Origin: Sphingobacteriaceae bacterium | Lineage (GTDB): Bacteria > Bacteroidota > Bacteroidia > UBA7662 | NCBI GenBank assembly: GCA_030682795.1 | Contig: JAUXNJ010000031.1 | Span: 1 to 64,000 of the forward strand | Direction of reading: 5' to 3' | Length of the DNA stretch: 64,000 nt | Part shown: one piece after another, positions 1 to 9,334 of the stretch | How the letters are laid out: every line of letters starts with the position of its first letter | Numbering within the stretch: position 1 is the first letter of the stretch | Translations under genes and position numbers: made by a program | Notes under the pieces: model-generated | The model's database searches: none | What the model was told of the DNA's origin: nothing | Seen by the model: the letters and a program-made list of their open reading frames with translations, nothing else

Positions 1-66
1 GTAAATCCGTTGCCAGCCGCTGCCATCGACTCCAGCGGATCACTCCGCTTCTGAGCGGGTGATTCA
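1..66 (+). other. Upstream coding frame of the first Ig-repeat gene, closed by an in-frame TGA (52-54)
   Basis: The frame of the following gene stays open from base 1 and encodes the same Ig-repeat pattern, but codon 52-54 is TGA. In the tandem copy 231 bp downstream the same codon (283-285) is TGT, the conserved Cys of the Ig repeat. So the gene really extends left of the window, and the TGA is either a nonsense mutation or a base-call error. The first usable in-frame start after it is the GTG at 67. Confidence 0.8.
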
Positions 67-336
67 GTGGTGCTCGCTTCGACAAGCTCAGCGACCGTGT
101 ATGTGTGGCTGAAGGATGGCCTCACCTTCTCTTCAGATTCCAGTATTTCGGTTTCGGCAGCAGGTAACTATCAGCTGATTTTAACGAACGCTTTCGGCTG
201 TGTTGATTCTTCAGCAGTAGTTTCGGTGGTTGTCAATCCCCTGCCCGTTGCTACCATCGACTCCAGCGGATCACTCCGCTTCTGTGCGGGTGATTCAGTG
301 GTGCTCGCTTCAACAAGCTCAGCGACCGGTTATGTA
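25..336 (+). repeat. Near-identical 81-bp segments spaced 231 bp (77 codons) in the Ig-repeat gene
   Basis: Bases 25-105 and 256-336 match almost completely (mismatches include the TGA/TGT base and a G/A at 90/321; a few more appear at the 3' end). The 231-bp offset equals one Ig-like module, so this looks like a recent module duplication or gene conversion. The later modules of the same gene have diverged at DNA level. Confidence 0.8.
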
Positions 337-1701
337 TGGTTGAAAGATGGAATAATCATTTCGACAAATCCCAGCATTTCAGCATTGACAAGCGGCTCTT
401 ATCAACTTTGTATCATCAATGCCTTTGGCTGCATAGATAGCTCAACCAGCATCCAGATTTTAGTTCATCCCATTCCACAACCCATCATTCAAACACTTGG
501 AAGCATTATTTTTTGTCAAAACGATAGCGTTGTACTTTTCACAACCGGCGGTATTGGCTACCAATGGTTTGAAAATGGTGTACCTATTAATGGGGCAAAC
601 GACAGCTTCATTGTTGTTCAAACCACCTCTAATTGGACTGTTCAAATCACCAACGCTTTCGGTTGCAGCAATGTTTCGGCAGTAACTGCGACTAACAGAC
701 TCTCACCCCCACTCAACTTTAGCATCAGGGCTGACAACCTGATTAAGTGTGCTGAAGATACAGTAATCATCGAAACCAATTTTAGCCCTGTAGCTAGCTA
801 TCAATGGTTTCGAAATAACATGCTCATTGCTGGAGCTACCCAATACCAATACTTAGCAACTGAAGCTGGAGAATATGCCTGCCAAGTTATGTATGGCTCC
901 AACTGCCAAATCACACCACCGAGCATATTAATTAGGGAATATCTCCTGCCCTCAAATGTAGAATTGCAAGCCGTTACCAATATTTGCATAGGAGAAACCA
1001 TGGAAATTATGGCGCCTTTAATCCCAGAAGCTCAATATAGCTGGAGAGGCCCGAACGGTTTTATAAGCTTTGTACACCGGCCCATATTAACCAATATAAG
1101 TCTTCAAAATGCAGGCTGGTACTACGTCACTATCAGCATCCCTGCATGTGGCGATCACGTTGATTCGATTTACATTCAAGTACAACCTGGCATTGGAGAT
1201 ATTGAAATTACAGGCAGAAAAACAATTTGTGGCAATGGTAACCTCAAGTTAAATGCCACCTCAATTCCTGGAGCCCAGTACGAATGGGTGCTTGCCAGCG
1301 GCAAGCGGTTCGAAGGCAACCGCCTGGATGTTTCTCAACTAGATTCGGAAGATGGCGGATTTGTAGAACTAACCGTTACCCGCGGCAGTTGCACTGCATT
1401 TCAACGCTTTTTCGTAGAATACTTTGCCGAAAACATTTACTTCCCCAATGCTTTTAGTCCAAATTATGATGGCGTAAATGATGAGTTCTTACCCCAAACT
1501 TTATACGAAGGACCATACGAATTACAGATTTATGACCGCTGGGGCAAACAGGTTTTCTCAGCATCTCACCCATCACAAGGATGGAATGGCTTCATCAATG
1601 GCGAGGAAGCCAACAGCGGCACCTACACCTACGTTTGCTTTAGTGAAAACTGTAGCAAACAACGCATCATGAACCGAGGCAGCATTCAATTAATTAAGTA
1701 A
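67..1701 (+). CDS. Ig-repeat surface protein with CHU_C (gliding motility-associated) C-terminal domain, 5' part missing
   Basis: Cell-surface or secreted protein, probably exported by the type IX secretion system. Visible are about six Ig/PKD-like modules of 75-80 residues, each with a Cys near its start and another near its end and a Tyr-x-Trp core (for example YQWFENG). The last ~85 residues are a CHU_C/TIGR04131 domain: FPNAFSPNYDGVNDEF, then YDRWGKQVF and a WNG turn. This C-terminal family is typical of T9SS-exported adhesins in Bacteroidota. The true N-terminus lies outside the window, beyond the TGA at 52-54; 67 is only the first start codon after it, so the gene is either split by a nonsense mutation or affected by a sequence error. 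The next gene has the same architecture, so the two are probably paralogues. The ligand is unknown. Confidence 0.8.
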   Translation: MVLASTSSATVYVWLKDGLTFSSDSSISVSAAGNYQLILTNAFGCVDSSAVVSVVVNPLPVATIDSSGSLRFCAGDSVVLASTSSATGYVWLKDGIIISTNPSISALTSGSYQLCIINAFGCIDSSTSIQILVHPIPQPIIQTLGSIIFCQNDSVVLFTTGGIGYQWFENGVPINGANDSFIVVQTTSNWTVQITNAFGCSNVSAVTATNRLSPPLNFSIRADNLIKCAEDTVIIETNFSPVASYQWFRNNMLIAGATQYQYLATEAGEYACQVMYGSNCQITPPSILIREYLLPSNVELQAVTNICIGETMEIMAPLIPEAQYSWRGPNGFISFVHRPILTNISLQNAGWYYVTISIPACGDHVDSIYIQVQPGIGDIEITGRKTICGNGNLKLNATSIPGAQYEWVLASGKRFEGNRLDVSQLDSEDGGFVELTVTRGSCTAFQRFFVEYFAENIYFPNAFSPNYDGVNDEFLPQTLYEGPYELQIYDRWGKQVFSASHPSQGWNGFINGEEANSGTYTYVCFSENCSKQRIMNRGSIQLIK

Positions 1702-1800
1702 AATTCAAAGTGCACACACAACTTTATTTATATTTTTTTTCTGATATTTACGAGGTCGATTTATGAGATAACCAATTGTAATTCAGACAAATAAACGCAC

Positions 1801-4800
1801 ATGGTTTGGTATATTTTGGAAGCTTTCTCAAAGAGAAGCGCGGTTCTATTTTTTGCCTTTTTACTCATTTTGGGAAGCAGTAATTGTGCTTTAGCCCAAA
1901 CGGATACCCGCTTCTGGTTTGTTGCACCTGAAGTTAGTTCTGGGCACAGTGATCGTCCAATCGCTTTCAGAATGACCTCAGAAAATTCCGCTACAACCAT
2001 CACCATTAGCACCCCTGCAGACCCTAGCATTTTCGATACTACTTTTTTACTAGCTGCCAACTCCACAATAACGATCCCCCTCACCCACCGAATTAACTTC
2101 ATCGAAAACCAGCCACATAACACTTTATTGAATCGAGGCTTTTTAATCGAGTCCACCGAACTCATTACCGCCTACTACGAAGTCATTAGCGCTGGCAACA
2201 ATCCCGACATCTTCGCCCTCAAGGGTCGCAATGCCTTGGGAACCGACTTCTACATTACCGCACAAAACCTCATGGAGAATGTGCACGGCCATGAACGCAT
2301 CGACATTGTAGCCACAGAGAACAATACCACAGTAACCATATTTAACCGAGCAGCACTTGCAGGCGGCATTGCTACTGGCAGCACAACCACCATTACCCTA
2401 AACAGAGGCCAAACCTATAGTTACAGAACCAATAGCCAAGCCGCCAATGTGTCACAGGCTGGCACCAGAATAACCTCGAACAAACCAATTGCCATTACTT
2501 ATTCCGACGATTCGGTACGCGGTGGTTCTGAATTTGGAGGAGGATGCTATGACTTACTGGGTGACCAACACATCCCAGTAAACTTGCTCGGACAAGAATA
2601 CATCGTAATGCGCGGATTCCTTAACCAAAGTCCAAGTCTGAGCAATTTTGCAGAAATAGTCCTCATTACCGCTGTACAAGACAGCACACTCATACAATTC
2701 AATGGAGGGGCAACCACTGCTACCTTACAAACAGGACAATCCTTTACCTATCGACTGAGTGACTCAACGGTATTTATTCAGGCCACCAAACCCATTTATG
2801 TAGCCCACATTTCGGGTTTCGGCTGTGAAACTGGTTTAGCTATCCTACCTTCCATTTCCTGTACAGGCTCTCGTCAAGTAGGCTTTACAAGAACTACAAA
2901 TGAGTTTTTTGGCATTAATGTCATGACCAAAACTGTAAATATTTCCGGGTTTATGCTCAATGGCGCAACAATACCTAGCAATCTTTTTAGACCTGTTCCT
3001 GGGACCGGTGGTGTTTGGCAATTTACACGACTTAGCTACTCAACCGCACAAGTGCCTGTAGGATCAGGGAATTTACTTACCAACGCTCTTGGGCCTTTCC
3101 ATATGGGCATCATCAATGGTGGATCAAGCACAGGTTGCCGCTATGGCTATTTTTCAGACTTCGCCAGATACCCCATGAGTGGGAGTACCAATAGCCCGCG
3201 AGGCAACCCCCTCTGCCAAGGCAGCACCTTGGAATTATATGCCGACAGTTTGGTCGGCGCAACCTATGTTTGGACAAATCCTGCAGGCTCCCCGTTTTCT
3301 AGTTTACAAAACCCTGTTATCCCAAACTTATCAGCTGTAGACACTGGAGCCTATTTGGTGATTGCCATTGTAGATGGCTGTAATTCGGAGCCAGATACGG
3401 TGTGGGTTGGCATGAAGCCCTTACCGGGCAATCCAAACCCCTCGAATACAGGACCCTTTTGTATCAACGAAAACATCCAACTAAACGCTGATAGCTTAAC
3501 TGGGATGACCTATTTATGGTCTGGCCCCAATGGCTTTAGCAGTAGTTTGCGTAACCCATTCGTTGCAACCGCAAGCCTAGCAGATTCAGGTTGGTACACG
3601 GTTTCAGTAACTTTAAATGGCTGTACTCGGCAACCTGACAGCACTTTTGTACGGGTATACGAAATTCCAACCCCAGCTTTAGCAAGTTTAGCCAGCGATA
3701 GTTTATGCCCAGGCGATGTGGCACAATTCAGCGCTGATAGTCTAAGTGGCGCGAGCTACGCCTGGATGGGTCCAAATGGTTTCACCGCCTCTATTCGAAC
3801 CCCCCAGCTGAGCATCACCGGGCAAGCTCAAACGGGCTGGTATTTAGTAAGGACTACCATTAATGGTTGCACAAGCCTGGCAGATTCTGTGCTGCTCACC
3901 GTTGTTCCAGGGCCGATTGCGGTACAAATCGTCAGCGGAAGCGATTCACTTTGCGCAGGCCAAACGGCCACTTTGCAAGTACAAGCGGTTGTTGGCTATC
4001 AATATCAATGGCTTCGCAACGACACCCTTTTAGTAGGCGATACCACCGCAACACTACAAGTAAGTTCAACAGGGGCCTACCGGGTATTGGTGCAGGCCCC
4101 TCAGGGATGTAGCGATACCTCTGCCTCCACACAGATTTCCTTTACACAAACACTCCCAAGTACCATCTCAGCCAATGTCTTCCCCACTAATCTGTGCGGA
4201 AATGACTCCATATTACTCACTGCACCGGGTGGTTACACTTACCAATGGTTGCGAAACGACACTTCCCTTGTTGGGGCCAATACCCATCAGCTTTGGGTAA
4301 ATCAGGCGGGCAACTACACCTTAATTATCAGTGACAGCAGTCTGTGCGAACAAATCAGCAATATAATTGCAGTGACTGCCAATCCCATTCAGTTACCCAG
4401 CATTCAACTCAGCGGAAACGATAGTTTATGTCCAGGCCAAGCCATTCAGCTAACCGTAAGCAGTGCAGACAGCATCCAATGGCTTTTCAACGGAAACCCC
4501 ATTGCAGGTGCCAATGATACCAGTCTCCAGGTAAGCCAGGCTGGAAGTTATCAAATCATTGTAAGTAATAGTAATGGTTGTAGCGATACAACTGCCGCGT
4601 TTCAAATTTGGCAACAGCTCACCCCACAAGGGCAACTGAGTAGTAACCAAAGCCCTCAAATTTGCATTGGCGACAGCCTTACCTTGTCCTTCCAAGGACA
4701 AAATATCCAATCATTTAGCTGGTTCCGCGACGGTTTGGCTTTATCACATTCCGACACCCTTCTCACCACCACACATCCCGGCAATTACCGCGTATTTTAT

Positions 4801-6810
4801 ACAGGTATTGGTGGCTGTATGGACAGCTCCAATACCCTTGCCATTACTGCTTTTGAAGCAGCATTGGTAAATGTTCAGATAGTAAACGGCGGCTTGATTT
4901 GCAACGGGGATAGCACTTTGCTGCGTGCTAGTAGCACTTCACCGATAAATTACCAATGGCAACTAAACGGTGTTGATCTTCCCAACGCTACCAACGACAG
5001 TCTTTGGGTGAGAGTAATTGGCTCCTACAGCCTCGTTACTACAGATACTAATAATTGTAACCAATCCTTCGGTCCTTTTAGCATCCAACAATTTACACCT
5101 GCCAATACCCAGATCAACGCCAATGGCCCACTTCAAATTTGTGCAGGCGACTCTGTTACCATCAGCGCACTCGACACACCAACCTACCGCTATCAATGGT
5201 ACCGCAATGGCATTGTACTTACCAACGACACCTTGGCGAACCTTAAGACTAGTGAAGCGGGGCAATACCTGGTACAAATAACCACCAGCGATAATTGCAG
5301 CAGCAACTCGAGCAGTTTGACAGTGGTTGTAAACCCACTTCCAATAGCCACATTGTTGCCAAATGGCTCCATAAATCTTTGTAGCGGCGATAGTTTACTA
5401 TTGCAAGGAAACCCAATTGCCACCAGCTATGCCTGGCTGCTTAATGGCACCCTTCTCAACGGTGCAAATACCAACCAACTTAACGCAACTGCTGGCGGTA
5501 CTTATCAGCTAGTAATTACCAATGCTAATGGCTGCCGCGACACCTCGGAGTCTGCTGTTATCACCCAATTGAGCCTACCAGCAGCTACCATTGGTCACAA
5601 TACACCATTAAATGCCTGTATGGGCGATTCGGTAGCGCTCTTTATCAGCAATCCTTCTCCGTTGCTCAGCTACGAATGGGAACGAAACGGTACTGCCCTT
5701 GGCACCTCTAACCCAATCTTAATAACCAATCAAAATGGCAGTTACCAAGTGGTGGTTACTGATACCAATGGCTGTAGTGCACGGTCCAATACCTTGGTAG
5801 TGAATTTCGCTCCAGTGCCAAATCTTGTCTTGCTAAGCGATAGCAACATCGACCTTTGTGAGTTTTCTGTGGCCAATCTCGAAGTCCAACCTATACCCAA
5901 TCATAGCTATCAATGGTTTCACAATGGGCTCGTCATACCCGGAGCCAATCAAACACGTTTCAATGCCACCAGCGGTGGTCTTTACCGCTGCCAAGCCATC
6001 TCCACCCAGGGATGCAGCAACCTCAGTGCAGAAATAACCATCAACCTGCTGCCACTGCCCGTCTCTATTCCCGCATCAGCCACTGCTAGTATTTGTGAAG
6101 GAAACACCTTGCAGCTCAGCGCCCAAGCTCAGGCAGGTGGGTATCGCTGGCGCGGCCCTTTGGGCTTTACCTCAACCCTCCAAAACCCCAGCATTCTCAA
6201 TGCCAAGCCTATACAATCAGGCTGGTATTACCTCCAAACTGAGCGCAATGGCTGCTTGAGTCTGGCCGACTCCGTGTGGGTTGATATTCAACCTCAGCTG
6301 CCCGACATTCAAATTCAAGGAAAAACCCGTATTTGTGTCGGTAATCCCATTCAATTTACAGCCACCGAAGTGCCAAATGCCCGCTATTTATGGATTTTAC
6401 CCAATGGCGACAGTTTGGTTGGCCGGGAGCTTACCCTAGAAAATAGCTGGCTAAGTGATTCGGGCACTTACATACTTCGTGTTACCCGTGGCAGTTGTGC
6501 AGCAGACGAATTAAGCATCAATGCCACAGTGAACGATTTCAAATTTTTCTTCCCCACCGCATTCACGCCAAATGGTGATGGCTTAAACGACGAATTTTAC
6601 CCCGTAACCTCGTTTACAGGCACCTATGAACTCCGCATTTACGACCGTTGGGGTAGCGTCATCTTCCAAACAACCGATCCGCAAGCCCGTTGGAACGGTT
6701 ACATAGATGGAAACCTAGGCGCACCAAGTGCCTACAGCTATGTTTTATATTACGATGGCTGTCGCTCGGCTCCTGAAGTTGTGTATGGAACAGTATTTTT
6801 ATTGAGATAA
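1801..6810 (+). CDS. Giant Ig-repeat protein: IgGFc-binding-like N-terminus, ~14 Ig modules, CHU_C tail
   Basis: 1669-residue secreted surface protein. A signal peptide covers about residues 1-33 (hydrophobic core, then NCALAQ). Residues ~35-460 resemble the IgGFc-binding N-terminal domain found in Bacteroidota adhesins (FWFVAPEVSSGHSDRP near the start). About 14 Ig/PKD-like modules of ~80 residues follow from ~466 to ~1575, each with a Cys pair and a YQW-like core. The CHU_C domain closes the protein (FFFPTAFTPNGDGLNDEF, YDRWGSVIF). Known of the family: CHU_C proteins are T9SS substrates and often adhesins. The domain name does not prove antibody binding here; adhesion to polysaccharide, cells or particles is more likely in a free-living organism. 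The ATG at 1801 gives a good signal peptide. It follows a paralogue by 99 bp. Confidence 0.85.
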   Translation: MVWYILEAFSKRSAVLFFAFLLILGSSNCALAQTDTRFWFVAPEVSSGHSDRPIAFRMTSENSATTITISTPADPSIFDTTFLLAANSTITIPLTHRINFIENQPHNTLLNRGFLIESTELITAYYEVISAGNNPDIFALKGRNALGTDFYITAQNLMENVHGHERIDIVATENNTTVTIFNRAALAGGIATGSTTTITLNRGQTYSYRTNSQAANVSQAGTRITSNKPIAITYSDDSVRGGSEFGGGCYDLLGDQHIPVNLLGQEYIVMRGFLNQSPSLSNFAEIVLITAVQDSTLIQFNGGATTATLQTGQSFTYRLSDSTVFIQATKPIYVAHISGFGCETGLAILPSISCTGSRQVGFTRTTNEFFGINVMTKTVNISGFMLNGATIPSNLFRPVPGTGGVWQFTRLSYSTAQVPVGSGNLLTNALGPFHMGIINGGSSTGCRYGYFSDFARYPMSGSTNSPRGNPLCQGSTLELYADSLVGATYVWTNPAGSPFSSLQNPVIPNLSAVDTGAYLVIAIVDGCNSEPDTVWVGMKPLPGNPNPSNTGPFCINENIQLNADSLTGMTYLWSGPNGFSSSLRNPFVATASLADSGWYTVSVTLNGCTRQPDSTFVRVYEIPTPALASLASDSLCPGDVAQFSADSLSGASYAWMGPNGFTASIRTPQLSITGQAQTGWYLVRTTINGCTSLADSVLLTVVPGPIAVQIVSGSDSLCAGQTATLQVQAVVGYQYQWLRNDTLLVGDTTATLQVSSTGAYRVLVQAPQGCSDTSASTQISFTQTLPSTISANVFPTNLCGNDSILLTAPGGYTYQWLRNDTSLVGANTHQLWVNQAGNYTLIISDSSLCEQISNIIAVTANPIQLPSIQLSGNDSLCPGQAIQLTVSSADSIQWLFNGNPIAGANDTSLQVSQAGSYQIIVSNSNGCSDTTAAFQIWQQLTPQGQLSSNQSPQICIGDSLTLSFQGQNIQSFSWFRDGLALSHSDTLLTTTHPGNYRVFYTGIGGCMDSSNTLAITAFEAALVNVQIVNGGLICNGDSTLLRASSTSPINYQWQLNGVDLPNATNDSLWVRVIGSYSLVTTDTNNCNQSFGPFSIQQFTPANTQINANGPLQICAGDSVTISALDTPTYRYQWYRNGIVLTNDTLANLKTSEAGQYLVQITTSDNCSSNSSSLTVVVNPLPIATLLPNGSINLCSGDSLLLQGNPIATSYAWLLNGTLLNGANTNQLNATAGGTYQLVITNANGCRDTSESAVITQLSLPAATIGHNTPLNACMGDSVALFISNPSPLLSYEWERNGTALGTSNPILITNQNGSYQVVVTDTNGCSARSNTLVVNFAPVPNLVLLSDSNIDLCEFSVANLEVQPIPNHSYQWFHNGLVIPGANQTRFNATSGGLYRCQAISTQGCSNLSAEITINLLPLPVSIPASATASICEGNTLQLSAQAQAGGYRWRGPLGFTSTLQNPSILNAKPIQSGWYYLQTERNGCLSLADSVWVDIQPQLPDIQIQGKTRICVGNPIQFTATEVPNARYLWILPNGDSLVGRELTLENSWLSDSGTYILRVTRGSCAADELSINATVNDFKFFFPTAFTPNGDGLNDEFYPVTSFTGTYELRIYDRWGSVIFQTTDPQARWNGYIDGNLGAPSAYSYVLYYDGCRSAPEVVYGTVFLLR

Positions 6811-6952
6811 ATACTATACTCAAAAGCTGCGTGCTTGCAGAAATTTAAAGTCACAGCCAGCCTAACGTTCTGCTGCAAAGGCTACATACTTATGTTCAGC
6901 TTCTTTGAGCAAATTGTAACCAGGCTCCCGCTATGGCCCCACTTCCATCCAC

Positions 6953-6987
6953 AAAAAAAGCCATCCTTTTCAGAATGGCTTCTTTTA
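6953..6987 (-). terminator. Rho-independent terminator after secG, possibly bidirectional
   Basis: Stem AAGCCAT (6958-6964) pairs with ATGGCTT (6975-6981). On the minus strand it is followed by a run of T, as expected downstream of secG; on the plus strand there is a shorter T-rich tail after the Ig-repeat gene. Confidence 0.7.
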
Positions 6988-7003
6988 TGCTATAATCCGT
7001 TTA

Positions 7004-7372
7004 TTAGTTTACGGGCTCTGCTTCAATCATTTCAGTACCGGCAGGCTGTTCAGCAGCAGGATCTGCAGTAGGTGAAGGCGCACCGGGCACATTAATCGGC
7101 GCTTGCTCAGCCTTGTCTTTCAACAAGCTGTTTTGTGTTGCCATCTCTTCGCGTGGAATCCAAACGTTGATCATCATGGCCAATACAAAAAGGGCAATGC
7201 TCAATACCCAAGTAGCCTTTTCAACCACATCGGTTGTGCGCTTTACGCCCATTACCTGGTTGGTAGATGAAAAATTAGACGCCAAACCGCCACCCTTAGG
7301 CTTCTGAACGAGAACGATGAGGATCATCAGGGCACATACCACAATGATCAAAATGGTGATGAATGTATACAT
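7004..7372 (-). CDS. secG: Preprotein translocase subunit SecG
   Basis: Accessory inner-membrane subunit of the SecYEG translocon, which moves unfolded proteins across the inner membrane. Two membrane segments flank the typical cytoplasmic loop: residues ~3-22, the loop VLVQKPKGGGLASNF, then ~53-70. The first ~75 residues are normal SecG; the remaining ~45 form a hydrophilic Pro/Ala/Glu-rich tail, common in Bacteroidota SecG. It is the last gene of the miaB - sigma-54 activator - lptE - TPR - secG run, 46 bp after the TPR gene, and ends at a terminator. Export of T9SS substrates depends on Sec, which fits the many signal peptides in this window. Confidence 0.93.
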   Translation of the reverse strand: MYTFITILIIVVCALMILIVLVQKPKGGGLASNFSSTNQVMGVKRTTDVVEKATWVLSIALFVLAMMINVWIPREEMATQNSLLKDKAEQAPINVPGAPSPTADPAAEQPAGTEMIEAEPVN

Positions 7373-7418
7373 TTTATATGCTTATGCTTTTTATTGGATG
7401 AATATGATGGAATAGAGC

Positions 7419-8828
7419 TTAGCTTTTCGCACGCAGTTCTTCAATCAGTCGGGCAAAGTAACTCATTTTATCGGGAAATTTCAAAATCAATTTTTGATAG
7501 ATGCGGATGGCCTTCTTATAATCGTGCTGGGCGGCATAAATTCCAGCCAAAGTTTCGCTAGCAGGCAATTCATCGTCAGAGATGCTTTCGTAGGCTAACC
7601 GCCTGATTTCCTCCTCCAAGGCCTTCGAACTAGGCACTTCTTCGTCACGATTAATTTGGGCACGCATGGCCGAAATCTGCTGGTCCTGCTCCGGCGCACG
7701 CAATAAATCTTGCTGCATATGCTCCTGATACAGCTGATCTAGCACCTCATCACTCTGCTCGCGTAAAGGCTTGCCGGCAAAAAACTTGAACCAGCTCAAA
7801 CGATTGTGTGGCTTAGCTATAAACGCTGCTACTTCTTCTGGTTGCTTAGGCAACGCAGTTGTATCAGCAGGCCCAGCCAATATCGAACTGGACGAGGCCG
7901 CGGATGGTGCTACAGACTCCCTTTCAGGAGGCACCACAGGTGCAGCAGTTGGAAATATGGCTGCATCAGGTTGCGGCAACAAAGGCGCGTCGCTTTGTAC
8001 GGCTGGCACTTCTAAAGCCTCTTCTGTTGCTGTATCTTCCAATACGGGCCACTCTTCCACTGGCTGCTCAGTGTCAATCATTAACTCGTCGTTTGATTCA
8101 TCAGCTTCTAAAGCAGCAGTAGTTGCCAGCTCCTCTGCATTTTGACTCAAATCTTGTTCCGACTGAGCACCAGGCAATGCTGTGGTTTCGGATGATTTTT
8201 CTTCAGATTCTGCAGCAACTTCATCCTCTGTTTGAAAATCCTGCCGAGCTATCACCATTTCATTTTCATCAACGGCTGCTGCTACTGGGTCGGTTGTTTC
8301 AGCGGTCTCTTGAGGCAATACTTCTTCTTGAGTTGTTTCTATCGCATCAGCAAGCACTTGTTCATTCAAGACTTCCGTGCTTTCATCAACAACTTGACCT
8401 TGTGCAGCTGCTTCCTTGCCAATACCTTGTACTGCCTCCAATTGCTCCAAAGGCACTTCTGACAAAGGCGCTGCCAATTCAATGGGCTCGTCTAATAACA
8501 TCCGGGGCTCTTCTTGAATGAACACAGGCTGCGCAGCAGGCACCGGCACTACCTCCACTTCCACATCAGCAGCAAGCACTTCCGCTACTTCCTCCGGCCA
8601 TATTTCAATCAGTCTGTACAACTGCTTGCGATCGGGCAAAACCGCGGCTACATGTCGCAGTTGTTTGTTGAATTTACTGCTATTTTGTAGTTTGTACTGC
8701 TTTAAAAGCAATAGCTGCGCCGCTGAAAAATACGGGTACTCGGCCACCATACCTTCCAAATCGGACACAGGGTGGTCGGCCATTTTCTGGGGAGCTTGTA
8801 CAAACGAAAGGAGCAGGTCTAAATTCAT
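7419..8828 (-). CDS. TPR-tailed protein with long acidic middle region (unknown function)
   Basis: 469 residues without a signal peptide. Residues ~1-80 form an alpha-helical domain (MVAEYPYFSAAQLLLLKQYK). Residues ~90-330 are low-complexity, rich in Glu, Ala, Val, Pro and Thr, and probably disordered. The last ~70 residues look like a single tetratricopeptide unit (LAGIYAAQHDYKKAIRIYQK). Proteins of this layout occupy the slot between lptE and secG in many Bacteroidota; I know of no assigned function. Its ATG overlaps the lptE stop by one base, suggesting coupled translation. A scaffold or envelope-biogenesis helper is a guess from context only. Confidence 0.7.
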   Translation of the reverse strand: MNLDLLLSFVQAPQKMADHPVSDLEGMVAEYPYFSAAQLLLLKQYKLQNSSKFNKQLRHVAAVLPDRKQLYRLIEIWPEEVAEVLAADVEVEVVPVPAAQPVFIQEEPRMLLDEPIELAAPLSEVPLEQLEAVQGIGKEAAAQGQVVDESTEVLNEQVLADAIETTQEEVLPQETAETTDPVAAAVDENEMVIARQDFQTEDEVAAESEEKSSETTALPGAQSEQDLSQNAEELATTAALEADESNDELMIDTEQPVEEWPVLEDTATEEALEVPAVQSDAPLLPQPDAAIFPTAAPVVPPERESVAPSAASSSSILAGPADTTALPKQPEEVAAFIAKPHNRLSWFKFFAGKPLREQSDEVLDQLYQEHMQQDLLRAPEQDQQISAMRAQINRDEEVPSSKALEEEIRRLAYESISDDELPASETLAGIYAAQHDYKKAIRIYQKLILKFPDKMSYFARLIEELRAKS

Positions 8829-9334
8829 TACCAGTTTACAAATGCCTTGTTAAAGATGTCGTCGATTAATTGTCGCACAATATCGTCAATCAATTGGTTT
8901 TCTACTGCCTGTAAATCTTGAGAAGCGTCATAATCGGCAAAACGCCTAAAGGTCTGCTCCCAATCGTCTTTGGGATTGATACGGCTGCTATAGGTTATCT
9001 TGACCCCAATGGTGAGCCGGCTCAAAGTAGTAGTTTCATTAGCCGCTGGCGCAGAAGGTGCCACAGCATATTCAATGATTGTGCCTTCAAATTTGAGATC
9101 GCCATCCTCATCTATCAATCGCAAGCCAGTTTCGGCTAAAAACTTATCCCGCATACGGTCTGAGAGCACTTGTGCGAGCACCGGCACCACAATAGGCGCA
9201 TTGTTTTCGAACTGTATAATGCTCATGGTGCGGGCCTCAGGCGGAATCGACGCACCGCTGAAACTGTAAATGCCGCAACCTCCTACAGGCAACAACATCA
9301 CCGCAAGCAAAAGCCACTTAAAAATCGATGTCAT
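8828..9334 (-). CDS. lptE: LptE-family LPS-assembly lipoprotein
   Basis: Outer-membrane lipoprotein expected to plug and assist the LptD translocon that inserts lipopolysaccharide into the outer leaflet. The N-terminus is a lipoprotein signal with lipobox LLPVGGC, so the mature protein would start at about Cys20. The body fits the Bacteroidota LptE family (GIYSFSGASIPPEARTMSI; later FEGTIIEYAV), 168 residues. The gene overlaps the preceding sigma-54 activator by 17 bp and the following TPR gene by one base, so the three are surely cotranscribed. lptD is not in the window. Confidence 0.85.
   Translation of the reverse strand: MTSIFKWLLLAVMLLPVGGCGIYSFSGASIPPEARTMSIIQFENNAPIVVPVLAQVLSDRMRDKFLAETGLRLIDEDGDLKFEGTIIEYAVAPSAPAANETTTLSRLTIGVKITYSSRINPKDDWEQTFRRFADYDASQDLQAVENQLIDDIVRQLIDDIFNKAFVNW

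Noticed and set aside
52-54. TGA as selenocysteine codon in place of Cys
   Set aside because: TGA replaces a structural Cys in an Ig repeat, there is no sign of a selenocysteine stem-loop right after it, and other genes in the window (for example sufC) use TGA as a plain stop.
7771-8145. Open reading frames on the plus strand across the TPR gene
   Set aside because: They are produced by the repetitive Glu/Ala codons of the minus-strand gene; no family features, no promoter, no signal peptide.
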